Below are positions 45,522 through 57,200 of a stretch of DNA of 64,000 bases, piece after piece. The stretch spans positions 46,383,949 through 46,447,948 of the forward strand of contig OY365809.1 in the NCBI GenBank assembly GCA_959347315.1, given 5' to 3'. The stretch comes from Bimastos eiseni (taxonomy: Eukaryota; Annelida; Clitellata; Crassiclitellata; Lumbricidae). The notes below the pieces were generated by a model, which had not been told where the DNA came from, did no database searches, and saw only the letters and a list, made by a program, of their open reading frames with translations. The first letter of the stretch is position 1. Each line of letters begins with the position of its first letter. The position numbers and the translations under genes were made by a program.

Positions 45522-47062
45522 TAGGGTTGCCAACCGACAGTCCCGAATTCGACCCATGCCGTCCCGTGTCCTGGGCAATGCTTATTTTGTCCCGGAATAC
45601 AGGAATAGGTAGGCTAAGTAACTGTATACAAAAGACTGCGATTATTTCAACTCAAGCAACACTGGCAATATTCTATGTCGTTATCCTGCAACGTCTCAAT
45701 GTTCATGATCATCGCTGTTTCCGGGACAAGGAGTGTATACTTATTGGGATGCGAAGATCGTCGTCACTCGTCAGCACGAAGGGCCGGGATCCTCAGCGTT
45801 TATGAGCCATATTTGCCGCCCTTCTTGGCCTGCGCCGGGCTGACAGACAGACTGATGCTCCATCTTTCACAGCTGATGACTTTAAGGTTTTAGCCTCCTT
45901 TCCCGGTAAGATTGCCGGCATTGGACAGGACACCGCTTACACCACCGGTTTCCACCCAAGGCCTACTGACTGTGGACTGTCTACCATGGTTCCCATCACC
46001 AGTGCTGAGCTATGCCACATCATTCTCACCTCCCCACCAAAATCTGTTGAACCTGACTCTCTCCCATCGTTTGTGCTCCAGGTGCTTGTCGACATTCTAG
46101 ACCTACTTTTGTTTCTCACCCTTCTCTGCATTTGATCCATCCAGGACTGAGTTCTACCGCCGTCGCAGAAGCACTCAATTCTAGTTCCTATCTTCTAGCG
46201 TAGTGGACTTGAATCATCTGCTTTCGTCAATTTCTACCAATTGCAAATGTCACATGTATCTCGAAAATCATCGAAACAATTGTTGCCTACAAGTTCACTG
46301 TTTATTTAGAGTTAAACAAGTTGCTTCCAGGATACCAATCTGGCTTTCGGTAAGGTCACTCCACTGAGACGAGGTTACTCCGTTTCCCTTTCAACATTTT
46401 CTGGGGCTATAGATAATTCACAACTCACTCTACTGGCCCTATTTGACGTCAATGCCGCTTTTGAAACATGTCGATCTTGATGTTTCACTTAAGCAGAAAA
46501 GATTTCGTTTGGCCTGTCTGGTAACTTTCTCAGCTGGTTGACATAATTCGTTAGCTAGCTCTCCATTTGTATGGTCCATGGGTCCTCCAGGTCGATGTGG
46601 GTCCTGCCCCTTATGGCCTTCCTCAGGGCTCGGTGCTGTGTTCATTTCTGTACATCATCTACTCTTTTGAAACTGCTTGTGTCCTTTGCTGTGCTGGGTC
46701 ACATTTACGCTGATAACGTTCTAGCATATTAACACTGCATGGCTTCTAATGCCTCTGTTGCTGTTCGGGCAATGAGCTTTCTGCCCTTGACGTTTGTATG
46801 TCTGCAAACCGCCTGCGACTCAACCCATCAAAAACTTTCATTTCATAAGCCTAGCAGAATGCAGTGTTTATGTTTGATGCCAGTACCTTTACTTTTTGAA
46901 TGGATGTGAACAATGAACTGCATAAATCATTCATCATAGTGGGAACTGGGAATTGGCCTGGAATGTGCTTGTTCAGAGTTGGAAATCTGAGCGATATGCC
47001 ATTTATCACAGAGGAAACTGGAGAATGTCCTGGTATGGGGTAGTTCATAGTTGGCAACCCTA
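45522..47062. mobile_element. hAT element nested in the 45298-47301 transposon
   Basis: Ends TAGGGTTGCCAAC and its reverse complement, flanked by GATGCGAA (45514-45521) and GATGCGAC (47063-47070), 7 of 8 matching. The next bases (GACAGTCCCG, GTCCCGTGTCC) are typical of hAT ends. It carries a dead reverse-transcriptase fragment. Confidence 0.8.
45880..46860 (+). pseudogene. Dead LINE reverse-transcriptase fragment
   Basis: Pieces of a CR1/L2/Jockey-like RT appear in shifting frames: ITSAELCHIILTSPPKSVEP, LNKLLPGYQSGFR, LLALFDVNAAFE, YGLPQGSVL, then HIYADNVLAY with the active-site YADD changed to YADN. There are several stops and frameshifts. It is nested in the hAT element. Confidence 0.7.
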
Positions 47063-47324
47063 GATGCGACGGATGTTAACAAAGTCATGTAAACGCAAAA
47101 TCTCGATTGATGAAAAGAAACATTGTTAAATTGAAGCTGGATTGATGAAGAGAAATATACCTAAATGGAAGCTGGATCGATTAAAAATAATATTGCTTAA
47201 ATAGAAGCTGAATCAAAATATTATTTGATAGTCTGTCTCCTTTGTAAGTTGTGATTTAAACCATGCATACATTTCTTGGGACGCTAAAACCATAAATTAC
47301 CGTGTTTTTAACTGGGTGCCGCGG

Positions 47325-47475
47325 CTAATCCTCCATTAGGAGGATCCTCCTCCGTCTGGTTAAATTAGACGTAGAACATGATGGATGCCTTGCATGGCTG
47401 TCATACAGTTCTTAGTATGCTTGTAATCATACAGAGCTCTTGTCAGTTTGACAAATTAAAGAATATATAGCAGAA
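47325..47475 (+). mobile_element. SINE-like repeat, family C (copy 2)
   Basis: GGTTAAATTAGACGTAGA, GATGCCTTGCATGGCTGTCA and TTGTAATCATACAG match the copy at 7007-7250 in the same order. Confidence 0.5.
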
Positions 47476-47477
47476 TG

Positions 47478-48147
47478 GGTAATCTTGAGTTTTAGCGTAA
47501 TTAATTATTTCAATTATTATCCTCTTAGGTTTTAGCATATTTCCAGTTTCACCCTCTTAGGTTTTAGCATAACAAATTATTTCCATTCATTCTCTTAGGT
47601 TTTAGCATAATTAATTATTGAATTCTTGTTTGAATGTTTGAGGACTAGTTTTTAAAACCAGACCAAATGGTTGATGAAAGGATGCCGTTCAAATGGAAGC
47701 TGGACATATGAACAAAATCATCCAATACAGCCTTTGCATCGATCTCACTTCAATTTCACAAGAATTCTTATGTCCATCAAGATTCTATTTAAGCCTGAAT
47801 ATTTTCATCAATCCAGCTTCTATTTTAAGAAGATCTGTTTTCATCGATCCAGCTTCTATTTAACTTAAGTCTGAATCTTTTCATCAATCCACTGGATCCA
47901 GCTTCAGTTTCAACCAGCCTGAGAGTGCATGCTATGTGCATTGTAATGGCTATGTGCATTTGCTTTATCCATTTGTCTGGGGCTCATTTGTCTGGTGTCC
48001 ATATGTTGGGACCGTTTTGTTCGGGGCCGTTTTGTCGGGGTAACCAGCAATTTGCATTCATAGAGAAACTTGTACATTATTAACGTTTATAAAAACCTAA
48101 GAGGATAAAAATGGAAATAATTAATTATGCTAAAACCTAAGATTAAC
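47478..48147. mobile_element. DNA element with TCTTAGGTTTTAGC inverted repeats
   Basis: The left end (47478-47620) has several TCTTAGGTTTTAGCATAATT units. The right end (48091-48147) has the reverse complement. Internal ATCGATCCAGCTTCTATTT motifs match the subterminal repeats of the 45298-47301 element, so the two are related. The right end stops about 25 bp before the acceptor of the first coding exon of gene 3. Confidence 0.65.
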
Positions 48148-48172
48148 AAAGCATGTTGTTGGTTTGTTTTAG

Positions 48173-48227
48173 TGTCACATGAACAGCTCTTAAAACTGAA
48201 AGAACCGTTACAACTGATCGTAGGGCA
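48173..48227 (+). promoter_or_regulatory. 5' UTR segment of the MBD-F-box gene with a 4-codon uORF
   Basis: After a plausible acceptor (TTTGTTTTAG at 48163-48172), 55 bp of leader precede the ATG at 48228. An in-frame TGA at about 48180 shows this ATG is the first possible start in this exon. A separate uORF (ATG at 48179, stop TAA at 48191-48193) lies just upstream. The upstream exon and the promoter were not located. Confidence 0.5.
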
Positions 48228-51200
48228 ATGGATTGCAAAGAGAAGTGTGACCTAGATACATCTCCAACCAATGCATCAATTGCTGCAAGTTTGGTAGATC
48301 CTATCACAAATGTTACGACTTCAGCCGCACTTGTCAGTGATTCTGGAGTAACGCTTGTTACTGCTGAGTCTACAACAATACCAGTGACAACACCAGTCAC
48401 CAGAAGAAAAAAGAGGGTCAATCATTCTAAGGCAGAACTAATAAAAGCAGCTGATGGAAATTTGACATGTACAGTGACCTCTTCTGGTTCCGAAGATAAT
48501 AATCGTTCAGAGGTTGTGATTTCAATAAAGTCAGAGAGCGCTGATACTTTTGAGACAGAAACTTTAGCGCCACCTGAAACCCAGAATTATTCGTCCACTC
48601 CTCCTAAGCATCGGCTTAAAATCGAAAACTTGCCAGAACCAATACCAGAAAAGAGGGCAAGATCTTCAAAATCGGAAGCAAAGACCAGTCCAGATTTAGC
48701 TCCGTCAAGTACTGAAAAGTTTCGGGGTGCACATACAGTTTCTAAAAAGATGAGAAAGAAATCGAAGGAAGTTTCAGCAACTTTTCTTAGCCCAGAACTA
48801 AAAGGGAATGAGTACAGTGGCAACATCTTTCAAGACTTATCCAACTCTGAACTGAATCTCACAGAGAATTATTCTGTCATCTCTGACAGTAAGGAGTCTG
48901 TCAATGCAGAGACCCTGGAGAGTCCAAAGGAGGATGGTCAGAGTCCAACAAGAGGGAAGAACGTTCGAAATCCATATGGTCGAAGGGGAAAACCGGGCAA
49001 GCGCTCAGTGACTGCCATTCAGTCAAGTTAGTACTCGTTATCGACCTGTTTATGTTTGACTAAATTTAGTATCGATTGAAAAATCTGTGAGGAAATATGT
49101 TTCATCTAGACCAGCACCTCATTACGATGTGGTCCTCTGAGGTCCATGTCAACAGAGGCAGCGATATCGTTTGACAGGTTTGGGGACACCCAATAAGAGG
49201 GGTAAAAAGTGTGGGGGGACAAAGGTATAATGTGTCTCCTCTCTGAAAATGGTGGTAGGGGACTTTCCGCCTTGGAATCGCCGCCTCTGCATGTCATGAT
49301 TCAAGAACTGCTGTACACAGCTCAAGGTTACAATTAGGTGATTTTTTTAAAGCTGAATTGACCTTTGGATTCAGGGCACTGACCTTGTTATGTCAGAATT
49401 TGTCTTATTAATCACAGATTTGTGGGTCCCAGTGAATGGAATAAGACACCTATTGAAATAAGACAATCCCACAATATTAGTATGTTTAAGACACAACTCA
49501 AAGATCATCTATTTGCTGCTTTAACTGGATAAATCATTGATGCTAATTGGCTACTAATGTTATTTATGGATTTGTGTGCATGCAACAACTTAGTTAACTA
49601 GTTAAGATATTAAAAGTTAAAGCTCCTATATTTTGTTGACCTGCTGTTATTTAAACTTTGCTGTGTGAAGGTAGGCCCGGCTTGCGGGATCCCCTGGGCC
49701 CCTATGGGTTTTTTTTCTTCCTTATTGATCCGTCTCTTACATAATTTTGTTAAGCTATTATGTTTTACTGTACTGGGCTTCGTTTTCTTGTTTGTGATGC
49801 AATTGCTATGTTCATTTACTTTACGGACCAATAAAAACACTTTGTGGTGGTGATTAAAGGTTAATGATACAATGATCTTCCCTACGGTACTAGATGGCTG
49901 CGCGATGTGGACAATGACAGAGAACATGGAGAAAAAGATAAATGCATGCAAAATGTGGATGGAGGAAGATGCAAAGAATATCATGGACGTAGGAAAAGAC
50001 AAACGAAGCAGGGAAAATTGGAGTTGAGAATGATGAGACGTTACAACAAACAGTGTTTAGAAGGAAGCTGGGGTTCTTTGGACATGTAATGCGATCAGAT
50101 GGACTGGAAAAGGAAATGATGCTGGTGTGTGGAGAAAGACGGAAAAAAGAAAAGAGGGAGCCCAAGGAAAAAATGGATGGCTGAGATACACGAAAAAATC
50201 GGAATGAACCTACAGGAACTAAGAGACACGACTTTAAAAAAAAGAAACGGAGAAGCTTATTCATGACGGTCGTTAGAGTTCAACAAACTGACAGCACAAG
50301 GTAAGGCATAATGCATGTGTCTGTAATGGAGTCAAGGGCAGCAATTAGCTGAACACTGCCTCAGATACTCGTCTCGGCCGAATATCACATTTTCGGCACT
50401 CTTCAGATAGTTTTCACCCCGGTGAATATTATGCACACAAATACAAATGTAAATAAACGATAATTCTTTGTTAAGCTTTGTTTCATGTATAATTTACTAG
50501 AAAATCTCAATTTAGATGTCCATAAGAGAAATCAAGTCCATTTAATTGATTATATATTTATTTAGAAAACGAGAAATGTATTGGTTAGTTATTACAAGTA
50601 AATAAATTTAGTTTGGTAATTTCTTATAGGATGAAAATGTGGCCAGTTTGTCAACATTCAGCCCACTGGACATATCATTTATTGTCCAGTGATTGAATAA
50701 TTGGCTACCAACCCAGGGGGAACTCGGGTACCCAAGCAATATTTGCCTATTTTTTGACAACTCCACTTTGAAATAGGATGAAAGTACTCAGTGTTTTTCC
50801 TATAAAAAAATGTGCAGGAACACATCTGTAAGGGGAGTAGGCACTATTATCGAAAGAAATTATGCTAAAATTACATCTCAAATAAAATAAATTTTATAGG
50901 GCACAATGATCACAATCTATATACACTTATTTATACATTTTATAATGCAAAAATTGATATTGTGAATTTTTTATCAAATCCCAGAGTTTTTGCACAGCTA
51001 CTAGTTTATTTTGTTATTAATTGTAAAAAAATGGAAAAGGTGCAGGTGTTCCGGCGCGTTCCGCCAGAAAAAAGCACTGAACATACTAATCCTCTTTTCT
51101 TTTATGGTGCTTTCAACTTTTGTTCCTTGAACTACATGTAAATAATAGTAGCATTTCATTTTATGTGATATATTCATTCGCTGTTTTAGCCATGAAATCG

Positions 51201-54200
51201 AAGGAGTCTAAGGTATCGGCCACTTTGCCTACCAAGACAAAAGTTGATCCATCAGAAGCAGAAGCTGTGAGACCGGAGTGGCTGAAACCATTCAAAGAAG
51301 GTGAGTACAACACATCGACATCATCACGTTCTGCTGCTTTTGCGGCTTTCTTCGTGTAGGCTTTACTTTGTTTTGTTTCATTATATCCTGTTTTGTACTG
51401 ATTTGTACTTTTTAGAAACTTAATAATTGAGAAATTGGCCAAGCAATTCCGTTGAGCAAATGCTCATGATGTTGACCTGCATTTGCGTTTTGTAGGTTGG
51501 CGTAGAGAAATAGTCTTTCGAAATGCCGCAGCCGATGCGACTGGTGGCAGAAAGTGTGACATCTACTATTTCACTCCAGACAGTTGCAAACTGGTAAGCA
51601 ACCATTGCAATCATCTCATGTGCAATATTTGTTGTTTTGAAGAGAACACGGGTTCATCTGACTAATAATTATTGACTTTGAGCTGTTTTCGCTTTGATTC
51701 AATGTGATTTAAAGTTCTAATAATGTACTGAGGGAGTTGAGGTCATAGTTAAGGTGCATCTAAAGACTTGTCTCTGCCACTCCTCACCACAATCTGTTCA
51801 ATCACTGTCAACTAATACAGACTTGAGGCATTTGCATCATTTGGGAAGGAATACGCTGAGGAACTTCAGCCGCAGCTCTCAAGAAGGAATGTGGACAGGT
51901 GGGGGTGGGGGGTGGGGTGAGGGGGAGCCGCACAGGCAGAGCTTCTAGATTGAGATGTAGCAGAATGCCTTCAAGGACCGTGGATAGTCAGAAGAAGTCA
52001 ATGAGTAGCCGTCCATAGGGTCGGTGGCATCTTATTTACATGTTCCCCACAGATCAATTGGATCTTCTCAATCCATTCATCTGGTTGTGCATTCGCTTCC
52101 ATGTACGATCGTTTGATGCATTCTTTTGCATTGGATGGCAGGGCAGATGCCACGGCAACTACAAATTAATAATAATTATTATTATATTATTGATTATGGT
52201 TATATTCTGATGTTTTCTTTGTTTCAGAGATCAACTCCTCAGATTGTTTCTTACTGTAAGTACTTCATTTTTTTAACATTCCCAGTAATCTGTATTTGGT
52301 CGAGTAGTTTTATTGTTTTTATTTAAAACTTTCATACTTTGTTATTATCAGAAATTGCTCTGTCTTTTATGTGATAGACTTTTGGTTTCTTTGTTTTTCA
52401 CTTGATATAATTAATGATTTCTAACTTTCGATTTTATTGATCTTGTTTTGATTATTGTAATTATTGAATACTGTGTTAAAATTTGAAGATCCATGTTATT
52501 GCAGTTGCTTAAATGTTGTTTTGTCTCAGTTTCGACTTTATCGAGTAAAATTTTGACAGAACCGTTGAGAAAGCGATTTCTGTCGTAAACTGTGGAGCCA
52601 TTCATTTTATGTTCTTGATTAACACCAGTTTCGGAATGATTTCTACGATTACGAATGATTAGGAAGTGAAATTTATGAAGATCTTGATGCTGGTTCTGTT
52701 TTCTTTGGCAGTGTCGAAACAGAAATCCGACCTCACGAGCTCCTGTTTCACCTTTGTCAAACGGATGATTTATATGGAGCCGGGTGAATTTGTTCGCAAC
52801 GCCAGTCGACGTTCTGATATCACGACATCTACAAAGCCAGCAAAACCTCAGAAACGAAAGGCCGAAACCGAGTCAGGGAATTCGGAGATTGCACCAACGT
52901 CGAAGCCTTCGTTAAAACTGAAACTGAAGCGACAGAAACTGAAGAATTCGTCTTTGATGAAGGTGAAAATCGTCTTGTCCCCCAGAGGCAGTGTGGCGAA
53001 TGATGGAATGTCTGCTCCAATTCCAGTTGTGGATTTTTTCAAAGAAGAGCCTCACTCCTTCCATTCAACTCCAATCTCTGCCACTGAAACACAGTCATTG
53101 GTGGATTCTTTGCCGTCTCTGCTCGATGTGAATGACTCATCGCAGTGGAAACTCATGAAACCAAAGAAGATCTTTAGAAAGAAGGGTTCCGCTGCACTTC
53201 CAAAAAGCGTGAAGAATGAAGATGAACAGGTTGCAGAGGCAGGTGAAGAAGCTTACCCACCACCAGAGATGCCAAGAGAAACAATGCAAGTGTCATCTAC
53301 CGAGACAACACTGTTACCAACAGTCGATACAAACCAGTCGGCAAATAATACGCTTCCGTCGACAGTTGAGAATCAGGGCAGTGGCGAGAACGATGACAAT
53401 AAAGACAATGAGAATGCTAAGAATAGAGACAATGAGAATACTGAAAATGAAGACAATGAAAATGCCAAGAATAAAGACAATGAGAAAATTGAAAATGAAG
53501 ACAATGAGAATGCCGAGAATAAAGACAATGAGAACATTGAAAATGAAGACAATGAGAACACTGAGAATATAGACGATGAGAACGATTTGAAGTTGTCGCC
53601 AACTCCAAAATTTGTCGCATCAGTTAAAGTTGTCGATGTAGGACCTGCGCGAACATCGAGCAAGAAGAAATTAACTGCTAAACCTGTAGCTAAGAAAAGT
53701 CTGGCTAAACGAGGAGGGAGACTTGGACCAAAGGTGGAGAGGATCACAATGCTCTACACAGATGGTCTGCCTGACAAGGTCGATCGACTGACGAATGCTT
53801 TGCTCGACATAGATGCGAATGATATTTCAGTCACAAGGTCGGTTTATAGGAGCAATCATTTACTTCTAACTGTTATTATTATTATTATTGTTATTATTAT
53901 TATTATTATTTTTTTGAATCGAGGTGTGCCTGCATATGATTGCTTAGGACTAAAAAATGTCTGAGATGGTAGATGACGGACCTGTACCGTGGAAGGTGTA
54001 TGAGCACTGGATTATGATGGGTCACATAATTAGGCTCATTAGTTATTATTATTATTATAATATTTTTTTGAAGTTACTGTAAGCCCTGATAAAATAAATT
54101 CTTTGGTTTCACTCTTGCGTCTGTTTATTGCTTGTTTACCATTTAGCTCTGTAAAGCAGAAATTTAATGGTCTTCACTTAATACCAGGATCATGACCCAT

Positions 54201-57200
54201 GGCAGTCTTCACTTAATACCAGGATCATGACCCATGGCAGTCTTCACTTTTCGGTCTTTATTATCTTTACCATGTTGCTTTTTACCTTGGTCCTGCTGCT
54301 TCTCTTACCTTCATCCTATTACATTTTTGCTTCTACTACCTCAGTATTGTTATTATTGTTATTTATTGATGATTTTACATTAGTCCTGTTGCACTAAATT
54401 TTCTGCAACTATCAGCTACGGAAATTGTACAGTTCCAAGTTACGTGACGTTGTTGAGCAGACATTGTCAAATGATTTCCTAATAAATCAGATTTAAGGAG
54501 GTAATTTTTTTTAGCTGTGTATCTTTAGGTCGTCTGGTGATATGATGCCAGTTAAACTGACTGTTGGTAGCAAGACCTCTCCTCCCAGTCCAACTGATAA
54601 TCAGACAGAGAAACTTACTGATGACAGAGAATACTATGAGTCAGTCGATTTTTCCAGTCTTTCACCTAGAACTGTTGGAATTGATAAGAGATTTCCTTGT
54701 TTTTGCTATTGGATAAACCTCTACAGTTTGCCCAATAGCAAACATCTGTGGATACTAATGTAATGTAATGTAATGAGAATTTGATGAGCTGTTGATTGCA
54801 GTTAGAATGTTTGAATGCATTCTGTTTTTACAACCATGTTCAGTTATTCTTCAATGCTTGATAATATTATGCTGATGCCAAATGCCGTGGTTAATAGGAT
54901 TGCTATCTCAGTTTTTGCAAAGATATCTGTACTGTTTAAGTAATGTCAACGTTTCTAAAGCGCACACCGTGTATCTGCCAATGACTCAATCAACAGTCTA
55001 AGCAGAACGTTGTCTCTGGTAGAAAGTAGTCAGGACGTAGTTTATAGAAACTCCTTCCAAACCCTGGCTGTGGCTTTGGTCATTGATACAGAACAGTTTT
55101 GAGCTCTTATTCCGTACTTCTGCCCCCAAGGAATGAAATCGAATGGAATTGACTGCCTCTCTCTATTTCCAGCTCAGGTTTACTTCCTTACTTCAACAAG
55201 CGACTCAAATCTCACGGTTTCTCCTATAATAATTTCAAGCACTTTGATATCTCTCCTATAATAATTTCAAGCACTTTGATATCTCTCTTATAATAATTTC
55301 AAGCACTTTGATATCTCTCCTATAATGATTTCAAGCACTTTGATATCTCTCCTATAATAATTTCAAGCACTTTGATATCTCTCCGTAATAATTTCAAGCA
55401 CTTTGATATCTAGCGACATCTTCACCTATCAACTGACTATCTTCCTATTCACTTTTAGTGTGACCGTGCAAATTAAAAAAATTGGTTAATGATTATAATA
55501 ATAATAATGCTTTCTGATCTAGTGACTTCTGTGATGCCTTTATCCTGACATAAGGTGGTAACTTAAGCTTCTACCGTGGTCAAGAAGTCCCAGCTGATGG
55601 CCGCGTGTGTAACTGTTTTGCAGCCCGTCATACAACCCGGTCTCTGAGATCCGACGTTGTGGCCTGCACTGTGCCGGGCGTTACGGCATGGCTCCGTCTC
55701 TACATTGCGATATCTGCATGTGTATGTTTCATCCGGAATGCGTTGACATCACACATGTCCCTCACAGAACCAGCTTCACTTGCCAAGTAAGTAAGAATCC
55801 ATTCTTATATGCACAATGCAAGGATGCTTTCCCTGCTTTTCTTTGGACAAATACAATAAAATTTAAGAATAATAATGAATAACAAAACTTATGCATTATT
55901 TATGCAATAACAATACTTATGCAAAATTTATGCATGCAAGCTGCACAAATATTAACACCTGCTTATATGAATATATATTATCAATAAAAAAATCAATCAA
56001 TAAAAAATAATTGATATAGCGGCCCTTCAAGATATCTACTCAGAGGTGATCCCGGCCTAACCTGTGGCTGAAAAGGACAGTTTTAAGAGAGGCGTAAAAT
56101 GAAGGTGAGAAGTTCTTAGGTAGGAAACGGAGCTCTATGGGAAGTCCATTCCAGATTGTAGGTCCCACGACCGAGAAAGCCTGATTCTGCATTATGGAAG
56201 TGCGTGCAAAAGGGACGATCAGGTCGCCATGAAATGCAGAGCGAAGTGGTCGTCGACCACTACTGGCAGTGATAGGGCGACTTAGCTCCTGCAAATAAGC
56301 AGGTGCAGTACCGCCAAGGCAGCGCCAAACTAAGGCAGATATTCCAAGTGAGTTGCGCTGGGGTAGAGGCAACCAATGCAGGACATCCCGCATGTACTCG
56401 GATACCTGACCTGTTCTGGGAATACTACCAATCAGTTGCGCAGCTGCACGCAAAACACGCTCTAAACGCCCAATCTGAACTTGGGGAGACCAGCATATAT
56501 TGAGGAGCAATAGTCAAGGCGACTGTTAAGAAAGGCATTAACCACAGTCGCTGCGGCGCTGAGAGTAAGAGAGCATGATATTACTCGCAATTGGTGAGGC
56601 TGGTAAAGGCAACTACGATAGACATTATTGACATGTCGAGCAAAGGTGAGTTCTTGGTCAAGAGTGACCCCTAAATCCCGAACAGAGGCGTAGAAAGTGA
56701 AGAGGGGAAACTGGGCAGAACTAGGATTTTGTTGTTATTGCAGAGTTTTATTAATTTCTCCTAATTAATTTAATTGATTCTGTTGTTGTTTGTGTTTGAA
56801 GGCATGTTACTCATTGAATGCCGATTTCTCTGGATCGAATTCATTTTGTGAGAAGACTGTTTCTCCTAATTCTCGTCCGATTCCACCTCCTCCTACTCCT
56901 CCGTCTGGAAGACCTGGCGATCGCTTGAATACACTCGACGCTTGGTCTTCCTCTTCATCTGTTCCTCTTTCCAACAGCAGCCTTGGTGTGTTCTTGTCGT
57001 CCTTCACTCTCCCTCCTCCAGTTGGACTTGCTCTTTCTGCATCCAACGGTTCATCCAGTGTTGTTCAGAAGGTCTCTGTCTCTGGGATTGACCGGGCCAA
57101 CCCGAGCGGTCGCGTTCTCTCTCTGCCTCGTAGCCTTTTGTCACTCTTGAATCTATCTCGGCCGGTAACGCTCTCTTTCAATGGACAGAAGTACAGTGTT

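Larger units (their letters stand above)
45298..47301. mobile_element. Outer DNA transposon with 24-bp inverted repeats, hosting nested insertions
   Basis: 45298-45321 and 47278-47301 are exact inverted copies (24 bp). Inside them, ATCAATCCAGCTTCT-type motifs near 45398-45460 face their reverse complements (GAAGCTGGATTGAT) near 47110-47220, forming subterminal repeats. The centre is occupied by a hAT element and a LINE fragment. The superfamily is not identified. Confidence 0.75.

Noticed and set aside
54529..54762. Reading the exon from 54529 through to the TAA near 54761
   Set aside because: That would end the protein before the PHD exon; a GTCAGT donor at 54640, of a type used elsewhere in this window, gives the phase needed for the PHD exon.
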